A stretch of DNA of 64,000 nt from Demequina sp. (GCA_024707205.1 JANQAD010000001.1:682001-746000), one strand, 5' to 3'; numbered from the stretch's first letter, positions 48,472 to 57,273 are shown. Translations and numbers: made by a program. Notes: generated by a model not told the origin, from the sequence alone.

Positions 48472-48773
48472 GGTCCCTCCCCAGGGTTTTCGAAAATGGC
48501 TTCGATCCAACCTAACCCGGCGAACGCGACTTGCCAAACGCGCCACCGTCGGGCTAGCCTCACCAACGTGCTGAACCGAATGTGTCGCTAACAAGCGCAC
48601 GTTTGGCGTGCGCCCGTGACGGGCGCCCTTAGGCAAATCTGCCTGAGCACTCCCCACCTCACGGGCCCACACTCCACGTGTCACCTCGCAGACCTATAGG
48701 TCGCGGGCTGCTTGTGGCGGCTCCGGTGATGGTCTGCACCCCCTCAACGCAGATCACCACCTAGGAGCAACCC
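48472..48773. other. Divergent intergenic region upstream of metY
   Basis: No gene is seen. It holds two adjacent hairpins: GCGCCCG-TGA-CGGGCGC at about 48611-48627 and AGGCA-AATC-TGCCT just after it. Further on is the palindrome at 48691-48702. I looked for a SAM-type riboswitch and did not find the conserved core. Confidence 0.5.
48691..48702. promoter_or_regulatory. 12-base palindrome in the metY promoter region
   Basis: GACCTATAGGTC is perfectly symmetric and contains TATAGG, a possible -10 element, 74 bases before the metY ATG. It is a plausible operator for control by methionine or cysteine supply; the regulator is unknown. Confidence 0.45.
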
Positions 48774-50132
48774 ATGAGCAGCAACTGGAAATTCGAGACC
48801 CAGCAGATTCACGCCGGCCAGAACCCAGACTCGGAGACGGGCGCCCGCGCCCTGCCCATCTACCAGACCACGTCGTTCGTCTTCGAGGACACCACGCAGG
48901 CCGCGGCCCGCTTCGCCCTCTCGGAGCTCGGCCCCATCTACACCCGCATCGGCAACCCCACGCAGCAGGCTGTCGAGGACCGCGTCGCGGCCCTCGAGGG
49001 CGGCGTGGCGGCGCTGCTGGTCGCCAGCGGGTCCAGCGCCAACACGCTCGCGATCCTCAACCTCGCGCAGGCGGGCGATCACATCGTCTCGAGCCCCAGC
49101 CTCTACGGCGGCACGTACAACCTGTTCCACTACACGCTGCCCAAGTACGGCATCGAGGTGACGTTCGTGGAGGACCCCGACGACCCGAACGAGTGGCGCA
49201 AGGCGTCCCGCCCCAACACCAAGGCGTTCTTCGGCGAGTCCATCTCCAACCCCAAGCAGGACCTCCTGGACATCGAGGCGGTCGCGGATGTGGCGCATGA
49301 GGTGGGCGTTCCGCTGATCGTGGACAACACGGTGGCGTCCCCCTACCTGGTGCAGCCCTTCAAGTGGGGCGCGGACATCGTGACGCACTCGGCCACCAAG
49401 TACCTCGGCGGTCACGGCACGGCCATCGGCGGCGTGATCGTGGACGCGGGCACGTTCGACTACGGACAGCAGCCGGAGCGGTTCCCCCAGTACAACGAGC
49501 CCGACCCCAGCTACCACGGTCTCGTCTACGCGCGTGACCTGGGCGTCGGCTCCGCGCTCGGCGCCAACCTGGCGTTCATCCTCAAGGCGCGCGTGCAGCT
49601 GCTGCGCGACCTGGGCCCGGCGATCAGCCCGTTCAACGCGTTCCTCATCGCGCAGGGTCTCGAGACGCTCTCCTTGCGCGTGGAGCGTCACGTGGAGAAC
49701 GCCAAGAAGGTGGTGGAGTGGCTCGGCACTCGTCCCGAGGTGGAGTCCATCGCCTACGCCGGCCTCGAGTCCAGCCCCTGGCACCACCTGCAGGTCAAGT
49801 ACGCGCCCAAGGGCTCCGGCTCGGTGCTCTCGTTTGAGATCGCCGGTGGGGCCGACGCTGGGCGCACCTTCGTCGATTCGCTTCAGCTTCACTCGCTGGT
49901 CGCGAACATCGGCGATGTCCGCTCGCTCGTGATCCACCCGGCCACCACCACGCACTCGCAGCTCACGCCCGAGGAGCAGGAGGCCACGGGTGTCACCCCT
50001 GGTCTGGTGCGCCTCGCGGTGGGCATCGAGCACATCGACGACATCCTCGCGGACCTCGAGGCAGGCTTCGCGGCCGTCGCCGCGCTGAAGTCTGCCGCCG
50101 TCGAGCAGGAGTTCGAGGGCGCGTCCGCGTGA
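48774..50132 (+). CDS. metY: O-acetylhomoserine sulfhydrylase
   Basis: This PLP enzyme forms homocysteine (or methionine) from O-acetylhomoserine and sulfide. The 452-residue product has ALPIYQTTSFVFEDT, YTRIGNPTQQAVEDRVAALEGG and VASGSSANTLAILNL. The PLP-lysine region is DIVTHSATKYLGGHGTAIGG, and VANIGDVRSLVIHPATTTHSQL and GLVRLAVGIEHIDDILADL follow. AGGAG precedes the ATG. It overlaps metX copy 2 (GTGA), forming a metY-metX operon that supplies and uses the same intermediate. Confidence 0.96.
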   Translation: MSSNWKFETQQIHAGQNPDSETGARALPIYQTTSFVFEDTTQAAARFALSELGPIYTRIGNPTQQAVEDRVAALEGGVAALLVASGSSANTLAILNLAQAGDHIVSSPSLYGGTYNLFHYTLPKYGIEVTFVEDPDDPNEWRKASRPNTKAFFGESISNPKQDLLDIEAVADVAHEVGVPLIVDNTVASPYLVQPFKWGADIVTHSATKYLGGHGTAIGGVIVDAGTFDYGQQPERFPQYNEPDPSYHGLVYARDLGVGSALGANLAFILKARVQLLRDLGPAISPFNAFLIAQGLETLSLRVERHVENAKKVVEWLGTRPEVESIAYAGLESSPWHHLQVKYAPKGSGSVLSFEIAGGADAGRTFVDSLQLHSLVANIGDVRSLVIHPATTTHSQLTPEEQEATGVTPGLVRLAVGIEHIDDILADLEAGFAAVAALKSAAVEQEFEGASA

Positions 50133-51265
50133 CAACCACTCAGGTGGAGCCGACGCTGGGAGCCATCCCAGCGTCGGCCGCCTGGCGCCCGGGTGACCCC
50201 GTGGGCAACCGGCGATTCGCGTCCATAGGCGACGTGTGGCTTGAGGACGGCGGCGTGGTGCCCGACGCTGTGCTCGCCTATGAGACGTGGGGCACCTTGA
50301 ACGCGGCTCGCGATAACGCCGTCTACATCGCGCACGCCCTCACCGGGGACTCGCACGCATATGGCGATCCCGAACCGGGACACCCCACTCCGGGGTGGTG
50401 GAATCCGCTTATCGGTCCTGGCAAACCGGTGGATCCGGCGAAGCACTTCATCGTCAGCGCGAACGTCATCGGCGGGTGCCAGGGGTCAACGGGGCCGGCG
50501 TCGCTCGCCCCGGACGGCAGGGTCTGGGGCTCGCGCTTTCCGTGGCCGAGCGTGCGCGATCACGTGGACGCGGAGCTTCGACTCACTGAGTTGCTCGGCA
50601 TCGACCGCTGGCGGTTGCTCGCGGGTCCGTCCCTTGGCGGCATGCGCGTGCTGGAGTGGGCCGCGACCTATCCCGAGCGAGTGGGCGCTATTGCGGTCCT
50701 CGGCACCACGGCGGCCACCACCGCCGACCAGTTGGCGTGGGGCGTGCCGCAGGTGGCGGCGATCCGCGCGGATCCGCGCTTTCGCGACGGCGACTACTAC
50801 GACGCCGCGGACGGCGAGGGGCCGCACGTTGGGCTCGGCATTGCGCGGCAGATCGCGCACATCACGTACCGCTCGGAAGCGGAATTGGGGCGTCGGTTCG
50901 ATCGCGACCGCCGCGCTGACGGCGTCTTTGAGGTGCAGTCGTACCTTGAGCACCATGGCGACAAGCTCGCCCGGCGCTTTGACGCCAACACATACTTGCG
51001 CCTGGTTCACGCCATCAACGGTCACGATGTAGGGCGTGGCCGTGGTGGCGTGAACCGGGCGCTCGGCCGGTTCGAGGGTCCGGCCCTGGTCATCGCCGTG
51101 AGCAGCGACCGGCTCTATCCGCCGAGCAACGCGCAGGCGATCGCGGCCGCTCTGTCTGGTGCGGACGGCGTGACCCTGGTGTCCTCGCCGGTTGGCCACG
51201 ACGGGTTCCTCGTGGAGTCCGAGGCGATCAACGCGGTGGTTGGGGAGTTCGAGCGCGGGCTCTAG
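50129..51265 (+). CDS. metX: Homoserine O-acetyltransferase, copy 2
   Basis: This 378-residue copy has the complete catalytic set: LLAGPSLGGMRVLEWA, VISSDRLYPPSNAQAI-type acid loop (VIAVSSDRLYPPSNAQ) and SSPVGHDGFLVESEAIN. It also has AYETWGTLNAARDNAVYIAHALTGDSHA. The GTG start overlaps the metY stop. As the copy coupled to metY it is the better candidate for the main methionine enzyme; copy 1 may be differently regulated or have another acyl preference. Confidence 0.95.
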   Translation: MTTTQVEPTLGAIPASAAWRPGDPVGNRRFASIGDVWLEDGGVVPDAVLAYETWGTLNAARDNAVYIAHALTGDSHAYGDPEPGHPTPGWWNPLIGPGKPVDPAKHFIVSANVIGGCQGSTGPASLAPDGRVWGSRFPWPSVRDHVDAELRLTELLGIDRWRLLAGPSLGGMRVLEWAATYPERVGAIAVLGTTAATTADQLAWGVPQVAAIRADPRFRDGDYYDAADGEGPHVGLGIARQIAHITYRSEAELGRRFDRDRRADGVFEVQSYLEHHGDKLARRFDANTYLRLVHAINGHDVGRGRGGVNRALGRFEGPALVIAVSSDRLYPPSNAQAIAAALSGADGVTLVSSPVGHDGFLVESEAINAVVGEFERGL

Positions 51266-51504
51266 GTTTCCTCCCCAAGCATGCGCCGCGTCAAGGCGTC
51301 GACATCTCTATCCAGGCCATCGAGGCTGCGCTCCACTGAAGAGAACCGCGCGTCCATCACCACGCGGAGGCCGTCGACCTTCTCGTCGAGCCTACGAAAC
51401 TCGGCGCGCATCACACGGACGAACGAGTTCGAGACCACGGTCAGCATGCCAATGACGATTGTGGTGAAGACGCCAATGAGCGTCCACACTTGGGGTTCTG
51501 TCAA
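51262..51504 (-). CDS. Small membrane protein with coiled coil
   Basis: The product has about 80 residues: an N-terminal membrane helix (VWTLIGVFTTIVIGMLTVVSN) and a C-terminal heptad-rich coil (RLDEKVDGLRVVMDARFSSVERSLDGLDRDVDALTRRML). TTG at 51502-51504 is chosen because AGGAGG lies eight bases upstream; a GTG two codons earlier would sit on top of that site. It resembles the protein at 54203-54604 in layout and ending (LDGLDRDVxALTRxxxG). Four bases overlap with convergent metX copy 2. Function unknown. Confidence 0.7.
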   Translation of the reverse strand: MTEPQVWTLIGVFTTIVIGMLTVVSNSFVRVMRAEFRRLDEKVDGLRVVMDARFSSVERSLDGLDRDVDALTRRMLGEET

Positions 51505-51560
51505 CTGCACCACCTCCTCACTATGGAGCACGTGTGCTTTGCGCTGTCAAGACCCGCAGC
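51501..51560 (-). repeat. Duplicated upstream block, copy A
   Basis: This block is nearly identical to 54601-54660. It covers the start region of the coiled-coil gene, the GAGGAGG ribosome site and a perfect TTGACA (minus strand, 51545-51550). A second matching stretch follows at 51594-51615 and 54694-54715 (GTCGGGCCTGGGGACGCGA). The TTGACA may be a -35 element, but the only -10-like hexamer lies so close to the ribosome site that a promoter here is uncertain. Confidence 0.75.
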
Positions 51561-51618
51561 GCGCTCCCCCGGCGTCTGGGGAAAACCGAACCCAGCGTCG
51601 GGCCTGGGGACGCGACTG

Positions 51619-52629
51619 CTACGCGGGGCCCACCTGAGACGTGGTGAGCGCAAACCCCTCGGAGACGCCGGTGGCGGTGATGGTGGCCGCGTTTACGACC
51701 TTGGTGGTGGAGGCCGCGCGGATGGCGACGTCGAGGGTCGCCGTGTTCGTGGCTCCGGTGGGGCCGGCCGTGGACGGCGAGTAGGTATAGACGATCGTGT
51801 ACACGCCGCCCGCGAGCGTGATGGCGGGCGTGCCCCACGCCGGGTCGATGGTTCCGGAGGCGTAGGGATAGATCGAGAGCGGCGAGTACAGCGCGCTTGC
51901 CGCGATCGTGAAGGTCACCTTGATGTCGCTGATCTTCTCCGCGCCAACGTGGGTGGCGTCCGCGGCCGCACCCGTGTTCCGGACCGTGCCTCGGAGCCGA
52001 TAGATGGGGATGTTGCCCGGCACATAGCCACCCCTTCTGGCGTTCCAAGCCACGCTGTTGCCCGTGGCCGCGAGCCGGATGGTGCCGACGTTCGTGGTCC
52101 CGATGGTGCTGGTGGCGGTCACGGGCGCCAGGAGCGACAGCCCGCTGCCAACGTAGGTGAGGTTGAGCGTGTTGACGCTCGAGGACTTGGCGAAGCTGAC
52201 GGCGAGCTGCGCGGTGATGGGGTTGGTGGAGCTCAAGGGCTGGGGGCTGGTGTACGTAAAGGTGTAGGTCACCGTGCGCGCGCTGCCGCTGCCCGACGTT
52301 GTGTACGGCCCCGCGTACGACCAGCCAGTATTCGGGGTGACGGTGGGCGCGGTCGCCACCGTGATCCGGTTAAGCAGCATCGTGATCTTGAGCTGCACGC
52401 TGGAGACGGGCGCGTCGGGCGAGGGCGAGCCGGCGCCGGAGTAGGCGACCTGGCCGCGCACATACAGGATGGCGCCGGTCATGGTCGAGACCAGGCTGCT
52501 CAGCGCGATGGCCCCACGGGTGGTCGAGGCCGCGGCCGCGGGCGCGGCCGTGGCGATGAGCACGGCCGGCGTGGCCCAGGCGGCGCCGATCAACACGTGT
52601 CGGCGCGTGAGGCTAGTTTGTTCCGCCAT
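51619..52629 (-). CDS. Tat-secreted protein, paralogue 2
   Basis: The product has 336 residues with signal TRRHVLIGAAWATPAVLIATAAPAAAAS. The mature region is beta-rich with two similar halves (VSSVQLKITMLLNRITVATAPTVTPNTGWSYAGPYTTSG ... VRNTGAAADATHVGAEKISDIKVTFTIAAS), like tandem Ig-type domains. A CRP-like site lies 81 bases upstream of the start. No catalytic motif. It probably acts at the cell surface. Confidence 0.8.
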   Translation of the reverse strand: MAEQTSLTRRHVLIGAAWATPAVLIATAAPAAAASTTRGAIALSSLVSTMTGAILYVRGQVAYSGAGSPSPDAPVSSVQLKITMLLNRITVATAPTVTPNTGWSYAGPYTTSGSGSARTVTYTFTYTSPQPLSSTNPITAQLAVSFAKSSSVNTLNLTYVGSGLSLLAPVTATSTIGTTNVGTIRLAATGNSVAWNARRGGYVPGNIPIYRLRGTVRNTGAAADATHVGAEKISDIKVTFTIAASALYSPLSIYPYASGTIDPAWGTPAITLAGGVYTIVYTYSPSTAGPTGATNTATLDVAIRAASTTKVVNAATITATGVSEGFALTTSQVGPA

Positions 52630-52709
52630 CTCAGTTCCCTCAGTAGGACGCGTCCGCCGCGCGTCTTGGGATAAGTGTGAAGCGCAACTCGGACAAATCC
52701 CTACATTTG

Positions 52710-52725
52710 GGTGACGAGGATCACA
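52710..52725. promoter_or_regulatory. CRP-like site upstream of Tat paralogue 2
   Basis: GGTGACGAGGATCACA has the GTGA-N6-TCACA half-site layout of CRP-family operators, flanked by CTACAT as in the site at 53811-53826. It lies 81 bases upstream of the start at 52629. Confidence 0.45.
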
Positions 52726-52758
52726 TGGCGCCGCGGGCGTGCTCGGCTTCGACAGCGA

Positions 52759-53737
52759 CTAGAAGAAGATGAAGTAGGTGTCGCTGCCGGTCGCGCTGGT
52801 CACGGCGCCTTGCGCGGTTGGCGAGTGCCCCTCGAACGTCACGGATACGGTGCCGCCGACCAAGAAGCCCCCCAGCAAACGGGGTGCGGAAGCTCACCGT
52901 CACGGGAGTGTTGGACGGCGGCAGCGGTGAAGCCGTGTGCGTGAACGTATAGACGGTGGTGCTCGCGCCCGTCACGGTGCCCGTCAGCTGCCACGGTCCG
53001 CCGTCCACTCCCGCAGTGCCGGATCCACCCACGGACGCGTTCGGCACGGTCAGCCGCGCCACGATGCCCACGATGTCACCCGCGTTCGGCTGGCTCACGT
53101 TGTTGCGGATCGTGGCCGTGGTCCGCAGGTAGCGGGGCGACGTGAAGGGACCATCGGCCTCTACGGCAACCGCGGTGCCGATCGTCAGAATCGAGTACGC
53201 GCCAACGGCCACCTGCGTGAGCGAGCTCGTGGGGTGTCCGTTCGATGTGCCAGTCGCGCTCGAGTCAACGGTGAGGGCGGTGCGCAGCGGCTCAGTGGCG
53301 CCCGACGGCGTCGGCTTGGTGAGCGTCACGCTGAGAGGGGTGCTCGTGGGCGCGCCCTTGGTGAGCGTCACCGAGTACTTGTACGTCAGCGTCGTATAGC
53401 CGCCGCCGGTGACCGGCGGCTGCGCCGACCAGTTGGTGCCGGTGAAGGACACACTCGACGCGGTAACGCGCGAGGACGGAATCCGGAACACCATCGTGAC
53501 GCCTGTCACGGGATAGTCGTCGGCACCGCCGGGGACGCTCTCCTGGTAGGTGGCCACGCCCGAGAGGTAGAGCTTGGTCGAGTCCTGATAGCCGCTGGTA
53601 CTGGCAACTATCAGGCCGTATCCAGGGACCGTCTGCGACGTCGCCGCCGCCGGAACGGCCGTCGCGACAACGAGCGCGGGCGTAGCCCACGCAACGCCCT
53701 GCAGCACGTGCCTACGTGACATTGACGTGTCGCTCAT
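52759..53737 (-). CDS. Tat-secreted protein, paralogue 3 (frameshift at the C6 run 52868-52873)
   Basis: The signal is SRRHVLQGVAWATPALVVATAVPAAATS. The mature part resembles paralogue 2 (YPVTGVTMVFRIPSSRVTASSVSFTGTNWSAQPPVTGGGYTTLTYKYSVTLTKG). At a run of six C (coding-strand G) one surplus base breaks the frame. Without it the product ends AGGFLVGGTVSVTFEGHSP ... TGSDTYFIFF with TAG at 52759, 325 residues. A CRP-like site lies 74 bases upstream. Confidence 0.78.
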
Positions 53738-53810
53738 GGTGAAACGGTCCCTCAGTCATACCCCCGCACGGAACATTGTTCCCTACGCTCGGCGTGCCCC
53801 TCTACATCCG

Positions 53811-53826
53811 CGTGAGGAGTTTCACA
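53811..53826. promoter_or_regulatory. CRP-like site upstream of Tat paralogue 3
   Basis: CGTGAGGAGTTTCACA keeps GTGA-N6-TCACA and is preceded by CTACAT at the same distance as the site near 52710. It lies 74 bases upstream of the start at 53737. Confidence 0.45.
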
Positions 53827-53858
53827 TTTTGGGGCATCGGCCCGACGCTGTGGCCGGG

Positions 53859-54206
53859 CTAAGCAGGCCCGGCGTCGAGGAAGTGGCGCTTGAGAGCGGC
53901 GAGGTTGCTTTCCAAGTTGTCGAGATAGCGATGGATTGCCGCGAAGTCCTCGTCCATCACTTCGCGCATCGCCACCATCTCCGTACGAAAGAGCTCGACC
54001 TCTGAACGAACCGAGCCGAACTCGGGTCCGAGTTCCGTTCGGAGCGAGCCGAGATCCATACGGATGTCCTCACGTAGTGAGGCGAACTCCGCCCTGAGTG
54101 TCTTGGTGAAGGTGCGCTCGAAGAGGATCAGCACGCTCACAAGAACGGCGGCGACCACGCCGATGAGTATCCACCCGTGGAGTTCGGCCGAGGAAGCGGC
54201 GATCAC
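53859..54206 (-). CDS. Membrane-anchored coiled-coil protein
   Basis: The product has 115 residues: an N-terminal helix (GWILIGVVAAVLVSVLILFERTF) and a coil of about 80 residues (LRAEFASLREDIRMDLGSLRTELGPEFGSVRSEVELFRTEM ... IHRYLDNLESNLAALKRHF). The GTG start overlaps the upstream coiled-coil gene stop (GTGA), so the two are co-translated and may form a heteromeric coil. Function unknown. Confidence 0.7.
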   Translation of the reverse strand: MIAASSAELHGWILIGVVAAVLVSVLILFERTFTKTLRAEFASLREDIRMDLGSLRTELGPEFGSVRSEVELFRTEMVAMREVMDEDFAAIHRYLDNLESNLAALKRHFLDAGPA

Positions 54207-54604
54207 TCAGACCTGCCGGCTTCGCCGCCCATCACCTCGCGGGTGAGCGCGGCGACGTCGCGGTCGAGCCCATCCAGCCGGCGGTCAACCACCATACGCA
54301 GGGCGTCGATTTGTGCCTGCATAGCGTCGAACCGGGAACTGTGGCCAGCCAGCTGCCCTGCGATCCCTTCGAACCGGTGATCGTGGCCGGCCAGCTGGTC
54401 AGCGATCCCGTCGAACCGATGATTCAGCCCCGCGACCTCGCCCTTCACGCCCAGCAGGTCGCCCTTCAGGGCTGCCATGTCCACTTGCAACCCGGCGAGC
54501 CCGGCGCGAACCTGTCGCGGGATCATTCCCACGACGAGACCAAACGAACTCAGCACTGTGGCCAGCAGCACGCCCAACACTGCCCAACCAAGGGGTTCGC
54601 TCAA
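54203..54604 (-). CDS. Membrane-anchored coiled-coil protein with GHDHRFEGIAGQLA repeats
   Basis: The product has about 133 residues: one membrane helix (LGWAVLGVLLATVLSSFGLVVG) and a coil. The coil contains three near-repeats: NHRFDGIADQLA, GHDHRFEGIAGQLA and GHSSRFDAMQAQI. TTG at 54602-54604 has AGGAGG eight bases upstream, as in the gene at 51504, and the two share their 5' sequence block. Function unknown. Confidence 0.7.
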   Translation of the reverse strand: MSEPLGWAVLGVLLATVLSSFGLVVGMIPRQVRAGLAGLQVDMAALKGDLLGVKGEVAGLNHRFDGIADQLAGHDHRFEGIAGQLAGHSSRFDAMQAQIDALRMVVDRRLDGLDRDVAALTREVMGGEAGRSE

Positions 54605-54660
54605 CTGGATCACCTCCTCACTATGGAGGAAGCGTGCTTTGCGCTGTCAAGCCCCGCAAC
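54601..54660 (-). repeat. Duplicated upstream block, copy B
   Basis: This is the partner of 51501-51560. About 50 of 60 positions are identical, including the ribosome site and TTGACA (54645-54650). Both copies sit between a Tat-protein gene and a coiled-coil gene, marking duplication of a gene-pair unit. Confidence 0.75.
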
Positions 54661-54727
54661 CGCGCCCGGGGGCGACGGTGGAGAACTCAGGTCAGTGTCG
54701 GGCCTGGGGACGCGAGTTACGCGGGGG

Positions 54728-55424
54728 CTACGGCTCCGAGTCGTCGTAGTCGGGAACGCCCGTAAGGGAGTAGGCACCAAACGGGGGCCACGGCACGACG
54801 CCCGAGCCAATAAGCGCGGCGCCGTTGGCCACGGTCGCCGTCGGGGTGGATTGGGAGAACGTGGTGTCCGAGAACGTCGCTCGGATCGTCACGGAGGACT
54901 GGGTGCCCGCCTTGGAGGTGGCGTCGGTCTGCATCCACAGCCACGGTTGTACCCCCCTTGTACAGGCTCAAATTCGGACCTATGTACTTGAGCGTCAGGG
55001 TGGCCACCCCGGCGTTGACCGCCAGCGGCGTCGCGATCTCGTACGGCGCGTCCGGAGGGATTTCCTCGGAGTTGCTGAGCAGCCCCCATCGCGGCAGCTG
55101 CGGAAGTGTGCCCACCTGCTGCGAGATCGTCATGGTGAACCCGGTGAGAAACACATTGCTGAGGTCGCACGAGCCGATGGACTGGTACTGGAAGTTGTAC
55201 TGGTTGAAGATCGCAGGCACGCTCTGGCCGAGGTCGTTGTCCCAGAAGTTCGCGTGCCACTTCGAGGAGAAGGTCCCGCCAATTTGGAGGAAGGCGGCGC
55301 AACTGCTGACTTCCGACGCCGCGGCTTGCGGCACGCTCACGGCGAGCACGATGGCTGGCGTAGTCCAGGCGATGCCTGCGAGCACGCGCCTGCGGTCGAT
55401 GCCCCCGGATGCCGCGCCCGCCAT
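54728..55424 (-). CDS. Tat-secreted protein, paralogue 4 (frameshift at the C6 run 54952-54957)
   Basis: The signal is DRRRVLAGIAWTTPAIVLAVSVPQAAAS, almost identical to paralogue 1. The mature part has two cysteines (SSCAAFLQIGG and IGSCDLSNVF). One surplus base in a run of six breaks the frame; without it the C-terminus reads QPWLWMQTDATSKAGTQSSV ... YSLTGVPDYDDSEP, 231 residues in total. Start ATG at 55422-55424. Confidence 0.76.
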
Positions 55425-55572
55425 CGGATCCTCCGCCGCCCGTCCTCTGCGTCCATACTAGGCGCGGAGTGCGGATTCCGGAGTGGTCATTGAGTGCCGA
55501 GAATGGTGGACACAAGACCCGAGCGCGCCGAGGATCAACAGGATGGTCAGCTCGACGCTCGGACCAGGTCGT

Positions 55573-56193
55573 CTAGTTGGCGACGATCGTCGACGTGGCG
55601 GCGGTGAGCCAGGTGCTGCCGTTGGCATTAGCACGTGCGGTCTGCGTCAACGTCTGACCGACCGGGCTCGGCGATGACGCCAGCTCGATCCGGTATTCCG
55701 GCGAGAACGTGCCGCTGCTGTTCGGCCCGAGCGAAGTCGGCGAAATCAGGGTGAAGATATAGGAGGTTGTGGCCTCGCTGACGGACACAGAGAAGGGAGG
55801 CGTGCCGCCACCCGGCTGGTAGGTGTACGCGCCGTGCCACGCGAGCTGGCCATTGGGGAGCCAAGACTTGGGTACTGCGAACTGGATAGTCACGTTTGTC
55901 GCCGTCGCGCCACCACCGGGCGCGGTGTTGGTCAGATCGGGGTCGATCAGGAGGATCGGTCGATCCTTGTCCCAGTTGTAGTCAAAGATCTTCTCCATCT
56001 TGAGATAGACGTGCGCCGTCGTGAATGTGAGATAGCCCGCAGGGGCTCCATCCGACGCAGCCGCCGGCGGCGTCGCGACAGCCAGGACGATCGCAGGTGT
56101 GGTCCAAGCCACGCCTTGGATGATTCGGCGGCGGCTGATGCCGCCCTCTGATTGGACGTGCGGACGCCCAGCCTCTTCGGCTTCTGTGTACAC
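55573..56193 (-). CDS. Tat-secreted protein, paralogue 5
   Basis: The product has 206 residues from GTG at 56191-56193. The signal ISRRRIIQGVAWTTPAIVLAVATPPAAAS is preceded by a longer acidic N-terminus than in the others. The mature part is beta-rich (ATATNVTIQFAVPKSWLPNG ... GTFSPEYRIELASSPSPVGQ) and lacks known motifs. Confidence 0.78.
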   Translation of the reverse strand: MYTEAEEAGRPHVQSEGGISRRRIIQGVAWTTPAIVLAVATPPAAASDGAPAGYLTFTTAHVYLKMEKIFDYNWDKDRPILLIDPDLTNTAPGGGATATNVTIQFAVPKSWLPNGQLAWHGAYTYQPGGGTPPFSVSVSEATTSYIFTLISPTSLGPNSSGTFSPEYRIELASSPSPVGQTLTQTARANANGSTWLTAATSTIVAN

Positions 56194-56305
56194 GGTGTTG
56201 CTCCCTCAGCTTCCCGGAGAAGCCATTCTAGCGGATGAAAAACGTCCCGATATCAGGACTAATGGACCAAATTCGGGACGAAAGCGAGACTTCAAGTGCT
56301 GGATC

Positions 56306-57214
56306 TCAGTTCGAGCCAATGGTCATCGACGGCACGGTGCCACTCACGCCTGCAGACGTGTAGGTGCCCGTGAAAGTGATCGCAGCCTTGGTGTTGCCGT
56401 TGATGAGCGAGAACAAAGCCGTGGCGCTCCCGGTTGACGAGTTGATGGCGAGCGATGCCGGAATGTAGGTGAAGCGCACCGTGCCCACGCCGTTCGCGAC
56501 GCCAAGCGGCGTGACCCGCCAGTTTCCAACGGTTGTCTGGGTGGGCGCGCTGACCTTCTGGGAGTTGTACGTCGCAGTCAGCTCCAGCGCGGTCGCGGCC
56601 GCAGCCGGCGGGTCGTACGGCCCGGCGTGGCGCAATTCGAACGAGTATTGGCCCTGGTTGTAGTTGCCCGCGCTGTTCCACCCGACCGAGGCCGTCTGCG
56701 TCGCCGTCGTGTTTGCCGTGGCAGCGACGGGAATGTTCATCGATGTGCCCGCAGCCCCCACCTGGATGGATGTCAGGTAGGTCGGCCAACCCGCGAACGT
56801 GGCCTGGAGCGGGGCGGACCCAGTGTTCGCCGTAGTCAGGTCGGCACCAAGGTACGTGAAGTTGAAGACGATCTTGCCCTCAGAGGTGAACGTGTAGTTG
56901 TCGTAACGCCATCCACTCCCCACGGACGTGGGGGGCTGATTGGGCATGTTGTAGCGGCTTGAGAACACGATGGTCGCCTTGAGTCCCGTCACCGGAGCGG
57001 AGCCCGAAGCGCCGGTGTGCGCCACCTCCGCCTTCACGGTGAGCACGTTCGACGCATACACAGCGGACTGCGACACGATGATCAGCCCGCCGGCCGTGAC
57101 CGATTGCACCGTATTCGACGCCGCAGAAGCCGGCACCGCCGTCGCCACCAAGACGGCAGGCGTCGCCCACGCGACGCCTTGCAGCACGCGCCGTCGGTCG
57201 ATCTCAGCCGTCAT
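56306..57214 (-). CDS. Tat-secreted protein, paralogue 6
   Basis: The product has 302 residues from ATG at 57212-57214. The signal is DRRRVLQGVAWATPAVLVATAVPASAAS. The mature part repeats the beta-rich layout of paralogues 2 and 3 (SAPVTGLKATIVFSSRYNMPNQPPTSVGSGWRYDNYTFTSEGKIVFNFTYLG). A CRP-like site lies 60 bases upstream. Confidence 0.8.
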   Translation of the reverse strand: MTAEIDRRRVLQGVAWATPAVLVATAVPASAASNTVQSVTAGGLIIVSQSAVYASNVLTVKAEVAHTGASGSAPVTGLKATIVFSSRYNMPNQPPTSVGSGWRYDNYTFTSEGKIVFNFTYLGADLTTANTGSAPLQATFAGWPTYLTSIQVGAAGTSMNIPVAATANTTATQTASVGWNSAGNYNQGQYSFELRHAGPYDPPAAAATALELTATYNSQKVSAPTQTTVGNWRVTPLGVANGVGTVRFTYIPASLAINSSTGSATALFSLINGNTKAAITFTGTYTSAGVSGTVPSMTIGSN

Positions 57215-57273
57215 GGGCATAGGTCCTCGGTCCATTCAGATGGGGCGCTCCGCCACGCCCTCACACCAATGAG

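Noticed and set aside
48520-48773. SAM-type riboswitch upstream of metY
   Set aside because: The conserved core of SAM-I, SAM-II or SAM-IV is not seen, and the palindrome with TATAGG would leave a leader too short for these classes.
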